Shown: piece after piece, positions 42,793 to 55,200 of the stretch
Layout of the letters: each line of letters opens with the position of its first letter
How positions within the stretch are numbered: the stretch's first letter is position 1
NCBI RefSeq assembly: GCF_030269925.1
Contig: NC_085119.1
Coordinates: 16,589,001 to 16,653,000 of the forward strand
Length of the DNA: 64,000 nucleotides
From: Bombyx mori
Lineage: Eukaryota > Arthropoda > Insecta > Lepidoptera > Bombycidae
Direction of reading: 5' to 3'
Program-made: the position numbers and the translations under genes
Notes under the pieces: generated by a model
Database searches by the model: none
The model's input: only the letters and a program-made list of their open reading frames with translations
Told to the model about the DNA's origin: nothing

Positions 42793-44570
42793 CATAAACG
42801 GGAAGAACGCCAACTTGTAATATTGCGAGTTTAACATTATTAGCCAATACTATTTCACTACGTGTGTCATGAAATCAAATAAAGAGATTTTTGGAAGCAA
42901 GGTAACAAAGGTAGCCCAAACAATTATTAAGTTGACATGTGGTGACGCATGACATGTTGCTTGACATGACTCCGATGGCGGTTGGAGCCCACTGCTACTT
43001 TTTTTTGATTGATTAGATCTTTGTAAACCGAAACCCTGATGATGATTTATTTGGACTGATGATACTTAAGATTTCTTCACCAGGGTTAATTCGCTCGCGA
43101 GTACTTATAAAGTATAGGTTTGTCAATTTTATAATAAATCGGAAATACAGATAAAACAAACAAAACAAAACAACGAAACAAACGAAAAACCGATAAGTAA
43201 ATGATCACCCAATCAACTATTCTAATGGTGGTATAGTTTTGTATCCTTCCAGTTGCGGGGGTGTTGATGTTTTCTCAGAAGTACGGGTTCGGATTCTTTT
43301 ACGGTATGAATCTTTAATACTTATAAATTAATTTACATTTTAGGAAGTTTTTGGTGACAGGAGTAAGCTTCAAATGTCTTATGCTTATATGGGCAAGAGA
43401 GCTGAGAGAGATGTTTTAAGTGCACGTCGCCCAAGGAATAAGAAACTGCATATAATTGTATGAAGCCATGCGACTATACCTGGATCCAAATTTAAAGTGT
43501 AATTCGTATGTAGACATGCCAGGCTTTTGTTAACGGACGATATCCACGATGAAGGAATAGAAATTAAAAACGCAGAATTTTGCGTAATAGCTGATGCAAA
43601 GGAGTACTATATCTCCTTGAGGGGCCGGCTACCATTCTTCCTTTTCAATCCGTTGTGGTCATACTGAGACACTTATTAAATGCTTCAAGGTAGTAGGTAG
43701 CATAAATGTTGTGATATTTCCAGACTCTGGTAATCACTTAACAAGTTATGTCTTGAATTCGTTTTCAATTTATAGCAATAAACACAAGGAGATAGCAGTG
43801 CTATAGCCTAATAGATATTATTCGATTGGTCTAAAACACAATCACTAGGTCCCAATTTAAAACAAAATAAAAATCAAGAAAATTTACATGACAAACTCGA
43901 TGCAATTTATTAAAAATAAAAGAGTTAATAAAGCAAAATGCATGTTCCAAATCTACGCGCTTCATATTAACAAAAAGTCAAAACCAGCACGCATCATAAA
44001 TTTCTCGTATTAAAGATTCACGGAAAGTCATTGACACAATTTTGGTGACGAACTTAGATCAAAAGCGAAACGAGTCAGCAATTTTTCAATGACACTGATC
44101 TCCTCAAGTCTAATTGGGTTTTTGAGTCGAATCCCATTCGAGTCCCAATTATGAGTGTGATTTACTCTAAGATTTTTAATGGACCGATGCAGTTTATAGA
44201 ATTAGTCGGTAGTGGCTTGCTAGGAATTTCATGAGTGTAGAAAACGTGTTTTTGTCTTTATGTTTGGGACCACCACACATTCTACGATAGGATGATTCTT
44301 TTTTGGCTCGGTAGCTAGTTATTGAGCAATTGTTTCATCTATTCGTTGATAAATACCGCTAAAATAAGAGTAGCACGGGTCTGCACGGACTGAAGCCTTA
44401 CTCTGTATATTTCTTATTAGGCTTATAAGGTTTTTTCAATGCATTACGAATATAATGTTGAAGCCACTACTATCTTTTTTGACGCGGAAATTTAACCTAA
44501 CTGCAGCGATTCTAAGTATAAACAATTATTTGTCTAACTATCTTTTAGTAACCATGATGATATTTCGGCT
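42793..44570. other. Unassigned stretch with worn Bm1 traces
   Basis: No gene. Between 43640 and 43800 worn Bm1 matches occur in plus orientation (TTCAAGGTAGTAGGTAGCAT, GGTAATCACTTAACAAG, TAGCAATAAAC). The rest is unrecognised. Confidence 0.35.
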
Positions 44571-44571
44571 C

Positions 44572-44762
44572 CAACTTGGTTCGTAGGAGAAGCTTAGAGG
44601 GCTTAGTCGGAGAGAATTTGTTAATACGTGCCCTAACAAGGCTTCACTGGATCTACCACCGTATTGAAATTGCAACTCACCCCCACTCCTCACAAGAAAG
44701 AAACTCAATAGGATTAGTGGCAGTGATATCTGCTCCGGTGGCGGCTGGTACTATGGTAAAAA
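44572..44762 (-). repeat. Old family B copy
   Basis: AGAGGGCTTAGTCGGAGAG, TTGTTAATACGTGCCCTAAC, GGATCTACCACCGTATTG and AGAAAGAAACTCAATAGG follow family B order with many changes. Confidence 0.5.
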
Positions 44763-44819
44763 GAAGATAGCGGAATCACTTCAAAGAAATCTTCAGAGCA
44801 CCCTTCATAGAATACGTCG

Positions 44820-45093
44820 TGTAATAAAAATCAAACCCGCAAAATTATAATTCGCGTAATTACTGGTGTTAGGACCTATTGTGAGTCCGCACGGGTAAGT
44901 ACCACCCCCCCCCGCCTATTTCTGCCGCGAAGCAGTAATGCGTTTCGGTTTGAAGGGTGGGGTAGCCGTTGTAACTACACTGGGACCTTAGAACTCATAC
45001 CTCAAAGTGGGTGCAGGCACTTACGCTATAGATTTCTATGGGCTCCGGTGACCATTTAACACCAGATACCTATCTAAGCAATAAATAAAAAAT
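44820..45093 (+). mobile_element. Bm1: Bm1-type SINE, head-less, extended 5' body
   Basis: Begins GTGTAATAAAAATCAAACCC, includes a C run at 44903-44914, and ends TAAGCAATAAATAAAAAA. About 20 bases are missing before TACCTATCTAAG. Confidence 0.9.
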
Positions 45094-46730
45094 GCGATAC
45101 AAAACAAATGAAGAACGAAAAGAGGCTAAATTAACAATTGCTTAATGCTTTATGATAAATTCCTCGACATTGCATTGTCATATAATTAAAATTAATTTAA
45201 ACTCCGCAATAATTCATACAATGGTTTCCTGTTTTTTGCATTATCTCCACGTTAATAGCCCGAGAGGTCGAATGTTATCTTGGCTAGTGATTGCATTGGC
45301 TATTTTAGTCTTTTGCTCACGAAGTTACGAACAATAGTGGCACGACTGTGTCTTCGTTATATTACGTTTGATAACAGTACAGACAACGTGTAGAGCTCGA
45401 AGAAACATTTCGCAATGTCGGCCAATATAATTTGTAATTTAAGAGTCCACAATACTAACTAAAAACGATCGCTTGATCAGAAAGTCGGTTAACTTTTTGC
45501 AATTATCCCTTTGTTTTTATCTTTAAATCTCGACGTCTAAATTATCATTTTAAATGAATTGGAAACCGTTAGAATGTGTAATTTAATAGATAAAAATGCT
45601 TTTAGATACATAAGATCAAGAAGGTAAGTAAGTAAGCAAAGCAAGTAAGTATTTGTTTACCGAAGATCGACTTGGTATTTTAGACTTTGTTGACCCGTAA
45701 TCCCGTCCGCGCGTGGCAGGAATATCTCCTTAGGCTTCCAGCGGGTGTAGGTAGGGGAAAAACCTGCAAAGTACAGTCTAGAAAACTTCTAGATTTATAA
45801 ATCGCACGCTCAATCATATGGCAACTAGTGGATGACCTTTGTATTGGTGGAAGATCATTGACCTTGATCGTCAATCGTAATATATTGCGTAACGCTTAAA
45901 ATAACAATACACCTTTTTTCAAATTTTTGGTGGTATCCCCACAAATAATAGAGGCTATTTTCACTATTGACATTCATTTTCTTTTTTTCAAATAGCTTCA
46001 TGGCTTAATGATAAGTCAATTGAAAAATCGACCCTCGTTAAACAAATATATTTCATGGTGCTCAGAAAATAATCTAGTACAGACAAACGCACCGGTTCCA
46101 ATAAGTAAGAATGTACTGTGCTGCAATGGTGGGTGGCGAAATGGTTAAAGAAGATGTCGTTATCATCTCAAGCGATTTCTCAGAGCACTGGAGAGAATAG
46201 AACATTTCGTATAAAACATAAATAAAACCGAAGAGAGGTGCCAAGTAACTTCGATACAAAATCCTTCTTTTATATAAATTTTCAATCTGGGTGGTGAAGT
46301 CGGTACATGTCGAGACTCAACATACGAAGCCCGATTGATGGCTCACTAACACACAACATCAATACTAAAATATCGGAAAGTGAATAAATTTTGGAGAAAA
46401 CTCATCTTACATCTCTCGTGTTTGTGAGACTTTGAATCATCAAAGCTTTACAGAAATCTTTGCTGAAACATAAGGGACTCCGCCAGAAGCCAATACATCA
46501 AAACTGGTAATCGCTTATAGAGCAGCAGAACTATAATGAATTCATTATGGATGTAATGCGTCTTAGTCGAGCCGAACTGACAAAGTAAGTTACGAAACTC
46601 TGTGAATTATCAATAGATTTAGACAGGGGAGAAACCATGTAATCCCCTTACGGTACTACCCACTTTGACAATGCACTTGTCATGTCAAAGAAAATACTTA
46701 TTTTCCAACTACAAAGGAATTTAAAACATT
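45094..46730. other. Unassigned stretch, no supported gene
   Basis: A short AAGT/AAGC run lies at 45625-45650. No coding or repeat family is recognised over 1.6 kb. Confidence 0.4.
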
Positions 46731-46733
46731 TTG

Positions 46734-47008
46734 GGTTTTTTATTGCATAGATGGGACGAGCTCACAGCCCGGTGAGCCCAGTTAAGTGGTTACCAGAGTC
46801 CATAGACATCTACAACGTAAATGCCGCCACCCACCTTGAGATATGAGTTCTAAGGTCTCAAGTATAGTTACAATCGCTGCCCCACCCTTCAAACCGAAAC
46901 GCATTACTGCTTCACGGCAGTAGTCGGGGGCCACGGCAAATAGGCGGGGTAGTGGTACCTACCTGTGCGGACTCACAGGAGGTCCTACCACCAGTAATTA
47001 CGCAATTT
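46734..47008 (-). mobile_element. Bm1: Bm1-type SINE with small tandem duplication
   Basis: TTTTTTATTGCATAGATGGG to CCACCAGTAATTACGCAA. At 46914-46940 the CACGGCA motif is duplicated around an extra TAGTCGGGGGC. Confidence 0.9.
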
Positions 47009-47370
47009 TTGGCTTTTTACGGCTTTTTTTTTATTTTTGTCTTCATGCGTCGCTCATTCAACGTCTTTGGACGAGATCGGTGAAAAAGCTCACATCTGAT
47101 GTTACTGGAGTCCAAAGACAACTAATGATCTTTCCCTTAAAGTTCAAACTTCTAGGCAGAAAATTACAGGAAAATTACAGATACCAACTCGTTGACTTAC
47201 TGTAACGCCCTACCCTAAGCAAAGATTAAATTTGCACATTTCACGTTCAGTTTAGAAGTTGACCTTCAGTATTGACCATCCACATTGTATACCCTATACC
47301 AGATTCAGGTCCTTTCATCGCTCTTTCAATACCTATTACCTCTAAGTCGTCAACACAGGGGAAGCCGCCT
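47009..47370. other. Unassigned stretch with worn repeat traces
   Basis: AAAAAGCTCACATCTGATGT and ACTGGAGTCCAAAGACAAC near 47084 are a very old minus-strand Bm1 trace. No gene. Confidence 0.35.
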
Positions 47371-47480
47371 ATATTTCAAGGTAGCTGGTTATATTTACGC
47401 TGTTGATGTCTATAGGCTTCGGTAACCATTTAACATCAGGTGGGCCATGAGCTCATCTATCCATCTTAATGATGAAAAGG
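47371..47480 (+). mobile_element. Bm1: Old Bm1 3' half
   Basis: TATATTTCAAGGTAGCTGGT, GTTGATGTCTATAGGCTTCG and CATCAGGTGGGCCATGAGCT follow Bm1 order. The A-tail has decayed. Confidence 0.6.
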
Positions 47481-48288
47481 TAAAATACCTTAAAGAATGT
47501 TACACCGTGGGCGTGTAGTAAATACAGGATCTGAGGACCCTCGCTTCCACGAGGTGTTACCAGTAATACCTACGTGTTCATCGATCTTCCGAGGCAATAG
47601 AATATTCTAGTTTAATCTTTTTGAAGTTATACTTCTTTAGGCGCGTTATGAAAAATTGATGAGAGTGAAATTTTACGATGCGCGCGCACCGTGACACAAA
47701 ATTAACAGAATGAAGTTGCCCACTAAATCGCTCATTACAATACGACCGACGTAACTTGGCGAGTCTGAATATAGCCGCAGGTGAACTTTCCGAACCGTAC
47801 CGAGAATTACCGAATTTATACGATGTCAAGAAAAGGGATGTCCAATATGCGTGTTTAAGGATGTTGTTTAATCGATTTTTTTTGAAATTGATTAAAATTT
47901 AAATAAAAAAAAAGAAATAAATTTAACAAAAATAAAGTATAACTTCTTACGCGCGTACATAAGTACACGCACCCTTTTTTATTATAACTGTCTGCTAATA
48001 GTACTAGTAGCTAGTGCTAGTCTGCTAGTAATAGTAGTAGATAACTAATAGTGATCAAAGATATGGTAGTGTGAATGCCATCCTATTCATTCGAATCTGA
48101 ATTAAAAATCTAATTTTCTCGCACATCTCACCAAAAAGTGTTTCTTACAAAGTACACAACAACTTGCTACACAACAATATCAATATTTGTTTCTCTCTCT
48201 TATCAATGCTGTATTATATAACCAAGCGATTGATAAGGGTTCAAAGCCTGCAAAGAGATTAATTCTATAGGTATACCGTTGAATTCAA
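47481..48288. other. Unassigned stretch
   Basis: A CTAGTA-type imperfect tandem stretch lies at 47995-48050. No gene. Confidence 0.35.
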
Positions 48289-48290
48289 TA

Positions 48291-48962
48291 CAGTCAAACC
48301 TGGGTAAGTGAGAACTGGATAAGTGAGAAAACTCTATAAGTGAGAGTAATAGCCAGGAACCGTCATTTTAAGCTCCCAAAACCTCTATTAGCGAGAAACA
48401 GAAACCTCTGTAAGAGAGAGTCGTTTTTCCCTCATGGACCTCCGTAAGTGAGACTGCTACTTATCTATACCTCTATAAGCGACAGTCGAGCTTTATTTAT
48501 TTATATTATTTAGGAGGAACAAGTGAAAAAACTAATTACAAATTTAACATCTGCTATTTTATAACTCATTCTTAACTTTTGCGGAACTTCCTTTCATTGT
48601 TTTTGTATTGTTTTCTCGTCAATATTGAACCTATTCTATTTCGTGGAACTAAATAACGTTGTTATTTCATCGCATTCTTTTCGAATAGACGCGTGCGCCT
48701 GTGTACCGCCCTGTTTGTCGGACTTACTCAGTTTATCGTTAATCAATTGCGAAGGAAAGTTCTGTTCTGCATCATGTCAAAACGGAAAATTAAAGTACTG
48801 TCATTAAATGATAAACTTAAAATAGTGAATGCGTTTGAATCCGGAAAATCGCGAAATGAAATTTAGACGGAGCATTAGCGAGAAACTCGGGTTAGTGAGA
48901 AACCTCTTTAAGCGAGAATGAGATTGTGCTCCCTTGAACTCTCGCTTATCCAGGTTTGACTG
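48291..48962 (+). mobile_element. Non-autonomous pogo/Tigger-like DNA transposon
   Basis: The element opens with CAGTCAAACCTGGGTAAGTG and closes with the matching inverted end, whose reverse complement is CAGTCAAACCTGGATAAGCG; arms of about 23 bases differ at two positions. TA flanks both sides (48289-48290 and 48963-48964), the target duplication of Tc1/mariner/pogo transposons. Inside the ends lie repeated degenerate units of the type CTCTATAAGTGAG (at least five between 48330 and 48490), like the subterminal repeats of pogo elements. A residual transposase start sits near the right end. At 672 bp it cannot be autonomous. Confidence 0.85.
48774..48866 (+). pseudogene. Residual N-terminus of a pogo-family transposase
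   Basis: From ATG at 48774 the frame reads MSKRKIKVLSLNDKLKIVNA then FESGKSRNEI and TAG. A basic start followed by 'L(S/N)xKxKI(V/I)xxxESGKSxxEI' is the start of the helix-turn-helix DNA-binding domain of pogo, Tigger, jerky and CENP-B proteins. After 30 codons the sequence jumps to the right subterminal repeats, so the DDE catalytic domain was removed by an internal deletion. It is too short to appear among ordinary gene predictions. Confidence 0.75.
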
Positions 48963-48964
48963 TA

Positions 48965-49128
48965 TTTGATAATCGTGACTAAATCAAATCGTATTATAAG
49001 ATTGTTATTTCAATTTGTTGCATGACTTTCATACTTGAACCACCACCCTTCATCTATTTAATTCCCAAATATAATACATTAGCGAGGATTTCTATTAACA
49101 TTAATTACTAGTTCGAAGTTGTTGTGTT
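48965..49128. other. Short unassigned stretch
   Basis: No gene or repeat is recognised. Confidence 0.3.
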
Positions 49129-49130
49129 GG

Positions 49131-49293
49131 AGCGTTTGCAGCCTAATAAGACGTCCGGTTTCGAGTGATGGTACGGTGCCGAGGTTCAAATCCTACCACG
49201 AGTACATTTTTGGCGGATTCCATAACGAGATGTCTCGAAAAATCCCGTACCGCTTATAAAATTTGCGTGACTATTACTGGGTGTAGGACATGA
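49131..49293 (+). mobile_element. Bm1-related SINE head, diverged
   Basis: GCCTAATAAGACGTCCGG echoes the A-box side of the Bm1 head, and GAGGTTCAAATCCT 45 bases later is B-box-like. After AAAATTTGCGTGACTATTAC comes TGGGTGTAGGACATGACAT, like the start of the Bm1 body. It breaks off where a minus-strand Bm1 starts. The middle (GAGTACATTTTTGGCGG...) differs from the Bm1 copies here, so this may be a separate subfamily. Confidence 0.5.
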
Positions 49294-49296
49294 CAT

Positions 49297-49546
49297 TTTT
49301 TATTTTTGTTATTGCTTAGATGGGTGGACGAGCTCACAGCCCACCTGGTGTTAAGTGGTTACTGGAGCCTATAGACATCTACGATGTAAATGTGCCACCC
49401 ACCTTGAGATATAAGTTCTAAGGTCTCAGTATAGTTACAACGGCTGCCCCACCCTTCAAACCGAAAATCATCACTGCTTCACGACAGAAATAGGCAGGTG
49501 GTGGTACCTACCCGTGCGGACTCACAAGAGGTCCTACTACCAGTAA
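49297..49546 (-). mobile_element. Bm1: Bm1-type SINE, head-less
   Basis: TTATTTTTGTTATTGCTTAG to GTCCTACTACCAGTAATAAA. Well preserved. Confidence 0.9.
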
Positions 49547-49819
49547 TAAACGTGACATGATCCCACCGAGCTAGATGTTACAATACTGGCTATCTATGCC
49601 GTGAATGACTATGAAACATATGTCCGTGCTTCGAAAGGTTGACACCAGTTATGAAATTAATAAAGGTGTGTGTGGCATTGGCGTTGCGATCCTTCCAACT
49701 GCCACTACTGGTTGGAGCGGGAGTTCATCTGCGTGACAACAATAGAAAAAGAGATTGATACTAGATAAATTTGAAATTTGAATTTGATAGATTTGAAAAT
49801 TTATTGTACGTGCGTAAAA

Positions 49820-50332
49820 ACATAGGCTTGCGTTGCCGGCGGCTCGAATTAAGAAAATAAGCAACTCTTTTAGGGGGCTGGGTGTACAACTTTTCAACAA
49901 GATCCCACAAAACGTTCAATTACTACTTGTTCATAGATTTAAGAAAACTGTCAAGGAACATTTGTGCAACAAGGCATATTATAAAGTTAAGGATTATCTA
50001 CTAGATGGCACTACGTGGGAATGAGGCGTTCGCTCCTGGCCTTTTCATTTTTCATTATTATTATTATTTTGTAATTGTATTTTTTGACTTGATTTTCGTT
50101 TATTGCAAATATTGTTAATTATTTTAAAAAAAAAGAAGGCAATATTTGAGAAAAAACAAAAAAAAAAAGCCCGCTGAGTTTGTTTCGCCGGTTCTTCTCA
50201 GGACTGTGGCTTTTTTGGAACCGGTGGTAGAGTTAACATTGTTATTTATATTTTGACATTCAACAAGTGTGTTATACTGACATCTAAGTTGAAATAAATG
50301 ATTTTGAATTGAATTTGAATTTGAATAAGAGA
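49820..50332 (+). mobile_element. LINE 3' end with RT C-terminus and 3' UTR
   Basis: The frame ending at 50024 contains GVQLFNKIPQNVQLLLVHRF, KKTVKEHLCNKAYYKVKDYL and a TGA after DGTTWE. The 'LFNKxPxxIxxLxxxxFKxxxKxxLxxKAYYxxxDYL' pattern is the end of a large group of insect LINE reverse transcriptases. The 3' UTR carries GCCGGTTCTTCTCAGGACTG, GGAACCGGTGGTAGAGTTAA and finishes in a GAATTT repeat near 50325. It is the coding parent of the tail at 12.28 kb. The catalytic RT region is absent. Confidence 0.75.
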
Positions 50333-50344
50333 AGTAAAAGAAGT

Positions 50345-50505
50345 AGAACCATGTATGAACGAGCTCACGGCAGGCCTGGCGTTATACGGTACATAGGCTG
50401 CTACCCTTTAAGCTGAAGAGTATTACTGCTTTACGGTTTAAATAGACAGGGCAAGGATACCTACCCGTGCGGGCTCACAAAACACCCTATCGCCTTATCA
50501 TCGAC
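50345..50505 (-). mobile_element. Bm1: Old Bm1-type SINE
   Basis: ACGAGCTCACGGCAGGCCTG, GTATTACTGCTTTACGG and GATACCTACCCGTGCGGGCT. The middle block is deleted. Confidence 0.6.
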
Positions 50506-52120
50506 AACAAAAAAAATCGAAAATATCAAGACAATTTAAATAAAGTGTGTTCATGAATGTTCACCGTTGAAAGCCCATAACTATTGTATTTACATTGTTA
50601 ATGGCATAGACGGGGCTTGCATTAAAATTTTCAGCATTGGCTATCGAAACATTATAAGGGTAGTTAAATGTAATTTTATGTTCTGTCCTTTATTAGATAT
50701 GGTTGATTACCATATCGAGAAAACCGTGATTACAATACGCAATTACAATTTTAAAAAGCTGTCACTTACATTGAGTTAAATGAAGATATGATAAGAAGTC
50801 ACCGGTAAAAGTCATGAGTGGCAATAAATTAAGCTTTTAGAACTCTGTCTATACAAATCAACGAATAGCAAAGCGCTCTTAAGCCGGCATTTGTTAAACA
50901 AACATCTCAAAGCACTGCGACTGTTTTTAAATTTGCCCTTATTAAATTTAGAGAGCTGCAACAACCCTTGAGATTACAGGGGTAGGTTTTATTAGGGGCG
51001 ACTAACGAGTGTCGATAAGGAGGTATAATACCCCTCTGTGACTCGGTGTACGTGCAAGAGCCAGCGATGTAATCTAAAAAGGATTGAATTTTATGAATTT
51101 TTGAAGTACCTTTTTTTATTTCACTATTGCATACATTGTTCAGCAATTTACCAAACAAGCTTTGTATATGCCACAAATAATGCCGCAGAAGTTACTAGAC
51201 ATTCAGTACAATCTTTTAAAATAAAACTTTTGATTGTATACCTTTTTGAAATATCTAGTATCATCTTTCTGTTTAAAATGATTTCTTATTTTCCTCATCC
51301 TTAATTTTCTCCGCTGATAGCCTCTGAATTGTACCAAAGCCGAAGAGGGGGCAAAACCATCCACTGTTTAATCTGCAGTCCAATCTTGACTTAAATGAAC
51401 ACCTAGACGTCCCACCCCGGCATCGATCAATGGATAGTGCTAACTGCTAAGCCACTGGTTTTACTAATTAATTGATTTGCCACGTTGTCTTCAATCGATA
51501 ATGAGGGTTACGGTTTTAAGACGAATAAGATCTCAAACAAAAAAAATGGGTTTTTGTTAAATTCTGCATTAGTGATTTTTTTTAAATATATTTTTGACAT
51601 AAACTAAAAAGGAATGTTTCTGCTTATGTTTGTTTTCTTATTTTAGATGTGCTGACGGGCCATTCACCCGAGCGAGGTTTATTTAATTACATGTTTATGA
51701 AGAGCTAAGTGAACGAGCTCATGGGATGGTATTGTTAAATGGTTACCGAAGTCCATCGACTGTATGGATTGTACTGTGCTCAATGGACTGCAATGAAAAA
51801 TTATCAAAAGTTTAATTGAAGAACAAAACAAAATAGAAAGAAATTGCCTCTTTAAGCCGCTATAAGTAACTTGATCGACTCAAACCAATTATGAGAAAGG
51901 AAAAGAGGAGATATACCTTTGTCTTGCAATGGTTCATGGCCTTAAAATAACAACCAACTATTTTTAGCTTAACGTATTGGAGTATTCGGTTTCTCGCGAT
52001 CAAAAAACGAGACATTACGAGATTTATGTTCATACGTGTATTCACTGATTCTTGTATTAACAAGTTAATAATGTCTTACAAAGTTAAGTGATGAGTTTAG
52101 AGAGTCATTTTATTCATTAC
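50506..52120. other. Mostly unassigned AT-rich stretch
   Basis: No gene. A worn Bm1 trace (GAACGAGCTCATGGGATGGT, AAATGGTTACCGAAGTCC) lies at 51711-51760. Frames at 50.9-51.3 kb on both strands look random. Confidence 0.4.
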
Positions 52121-52124
52121 TTAA

Positions 52125-52212
52125 CTGGGCGTGTGAACTCACAGCCTACCCGGTATTGAGTAGTTGATATCTTACCCGTACTGACTCACAACACGACCTA
52201 CCAACAGTTATG
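52125..52212 (-). mobile_element. Bm1: Old, internally deleted Bm1
   Basis: GTGAACTCACAGCCTACCCG, TATTGAGTAGTTG, then directly ATCTTACCCGTACTGACTCA. The middle of the element is gone. Confidence 0.55.
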
Positions 52213-55200
52213 TAAGCTAAAAAGTCTCAAATGGTACACGAAGAGATCATATTTTCGTGCAAGCGGCCTAACGTAAAACAGAATACGATTATAAATCGTG
52301 ACAAACAATAGACAGAACCAGACGATCGTTTCAACTCACGTCGCCGTCCATCCAGAGAATACAAGGGTAAGTTGACATTACAATAAATCCTGGCTTATCA
52401 TAGATACGATACTATTTCAGAGATTTATATGAAGGGCTTGATCAGGCAGGACTCGGGGGTTTGCGGAGTATCAAATTCGTAATAGTTAGACAATAGATTA
52501 TTTGATCATAATATAGGAATTTGGTATGTATGGCTCTTATTACCAAATTTTAAATAATATCACGAAAACTAAACTCGAAGGTTTTGCGGAAACAGAATCT
52601 GGGAATATAAGGTCAAACGAGAAATTCAAATGCTCATTTATGTAATATTTAAGCTTTTAATATGGCTTAATCGCTCTCGGAACTTTCACAGCTATACACA
52701 CAGACTTAATTTTTTTGACAAATCCCTGAAGATCGTTATTTAACGTAGATTTAATTTGTAAACTCATTTTTACTTATTATTTATAGCTATAAAATTGAAA
52801 CTAAAATCGCAAATGTAATATACTCAAGAGAAGTTCTTAAACTAAAACTCTGAGTACGTACTCCGTCAGGATGTAATGTTCCTGAAAGACAGGGTTAAAG
52901 AATATAAAAATGATAAGAAGGCATTCTGAGATAGGATGTTGAGGATACTTTAGTGTTATGTCGCAACGGATTTAAGGGGTTGTGAAATGAGAAGAACGCA
53001 CGCGATGGGGCAATAGTAGTCAATGTGATAACGCTGTATCAGAATATTGGATTGATGTATTAAGTATAATGAATTTTGGTAAGCTTTTAAAAGCAGGGCA
53101 TCTTCCATGATAACAGTGCATTTGCTATCACTCAGAAAATACTGGTGAGCAATTCCGAATTGAAGACTGAAAATTTAGTGATTATTAGAAAATACGATCG
53201 TATTTTAAATCGCAAACAAATCATTAACATATGAAAACAAAAGTAGAATCTTTTGCGTAAAAGTTTAAGTAAAGACGATGAACTAATGATGGTTTTTAAT
53301 AATCTGAATAGTGTAGTGTAGTAAAAATTCAGTATAATATACAACGTGCTTATTTTATTGACGATATGAATAGCAGAATCAACAAAAGGACTAACAATGA
53401 GGAGTACGAAAAGAAAACGCACATTTTCAGTACAACATCAAGAAAGATAGCTTAATAAATCATAAACAGACACCAAAGATTGCCAAGGAACAGAGCACGA
53501 GCGATTGAAGATAGCACAAACATCGTCTCTTACACAAACGCAGTAAAACTACAGACGGCCATAAAATAAAAAGTGTTTACTTGCCCCGTAGATAACCGGG
53601 AACAAAGTTCCCTGATAACTTTTTATTTCCACCGGAGGGGTGGCCAGGTAAAAGAGCCCGCTATATAATCCGTATTACTTTAAATTTTTATAGCGGCGAA
53701 GAGAATTTTTAAGGAGTGATGCACTTTCAAAGTAGACGACTTAAAATAACAGCGATGACGTAATGTCAATGGGAGATAAGGCTGTTGGATGAAATGAGAT
53801 GGATGACTTCGTAAATATAGATAGTGGTGACACTGAGAATCGTTTTACAGCCTTGTGAGAGATTAACTTGAGAGTTATTTTTTGAGATAACGTCTTTAAA
53901 GATGAAACACGAAGAGAATGTGTTTGAATAGATAGTGACCTACTCAGTCATTTTGGATTTTTAGTAATTTGCAAAAGCTCGATTGCAAATTAGCATTTTG
54001 GTTCGTAAGCATACATATTTTATTTAAAGTGAAATAAAATGTATATATAACACTTAATTAAAAATGTTGAATATGAAAATAGGATTGCAACGAGATTGGG
54101 TAAAGTAAAAATTAAACCAACAACAAAAACAATTTCGATAAAACCTAAAACATTATTAGAAAAAAACAAGAGTCGTTCATTATCAGGAGATTCACGAAGA
54201 AATATCCCGTAAATTCCTATAGCAGGTGATGAATCATCTTAGATGTCCCCCGCGGACGCCGGCGCCTTTCGCGCCACTTCCTAAAACGGCCAATAAACAC
54301 GCCATAAAAATATGAAAGAGCGCACTAAAACCGCTATTATTGTTTCGCTAAATGTACACCCTTTGTTAAATGAAGCTGTCGCGATCCAAGGAATAGCCGC
54401 GACAAAGGATGGAACTCCATACGGCAATACGACTTTTTATGACCACATAAAATCGTTCACAAAATGAATCGACGTTTTGCCTTTATAAAGTTTTGACACG
54501 CCAATTATGATGTTCGGGTTTGTTTGTGACGTTTACATGCATTTGTTGAGGACAATAAATTTTATGTCCGCCTCAAAGGGGGGGCGATTTCGAAATGTTT
54601 TATGATTTTTAATGCACAAAATGCGTTTCGATTGATCTTCGATGATGGTAGTAATAAAATAAGAATTATTGATGTTTCGTATTTGAAACAAGAAAACTAT
54701 GAAAGTTATATTGAAGTATTTAAAATAAAACGTATAGTAGAGTTATAAACAATATTCCGTAACGTAAATGTAATTGGATTCTCATGAGGAAACTTTCATA
54801 CCACGTGCACACAAACATCCAGTAACAAGTTAAATAATTTAACTAGCTTTTCTAACAAAATAATAATGAATAATATTCGCCTAAAGTAAGAATATCTTAA
54901 AGCGTCTTTGAGTAATTTATTCCTCTCAGTGCCGTAAGAGAATCGCTCCCGTGGTTAATCGCAATATCGAATCTGGCCAACCGTTATTAGTACCTTCTAT
55001 AGTTGCCAAGGTGTTCCAACCCCTCTATAAATCTTGTCTAATTTGTGTGTAATTACAGGCTGGTACAGTTCTCGGAGTAACAAGGAGTGCGTACCAGCGG
55101 GGAGTACTCGGCACGTGCTTACGCGTGCCCCACAGCTAAATATCGAAAAGGCTGAACCACCGACAACGTGTTATAAACCTTAAATTGGGTCCTAAGCGAC

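Noticed and set aside
43680..43706. let-7-like AGGTAGTAGGTAG
   Set aside because: It falls in a worn Bm1 copy (AAGGTxGGTxG region) and has no hairpin partner.
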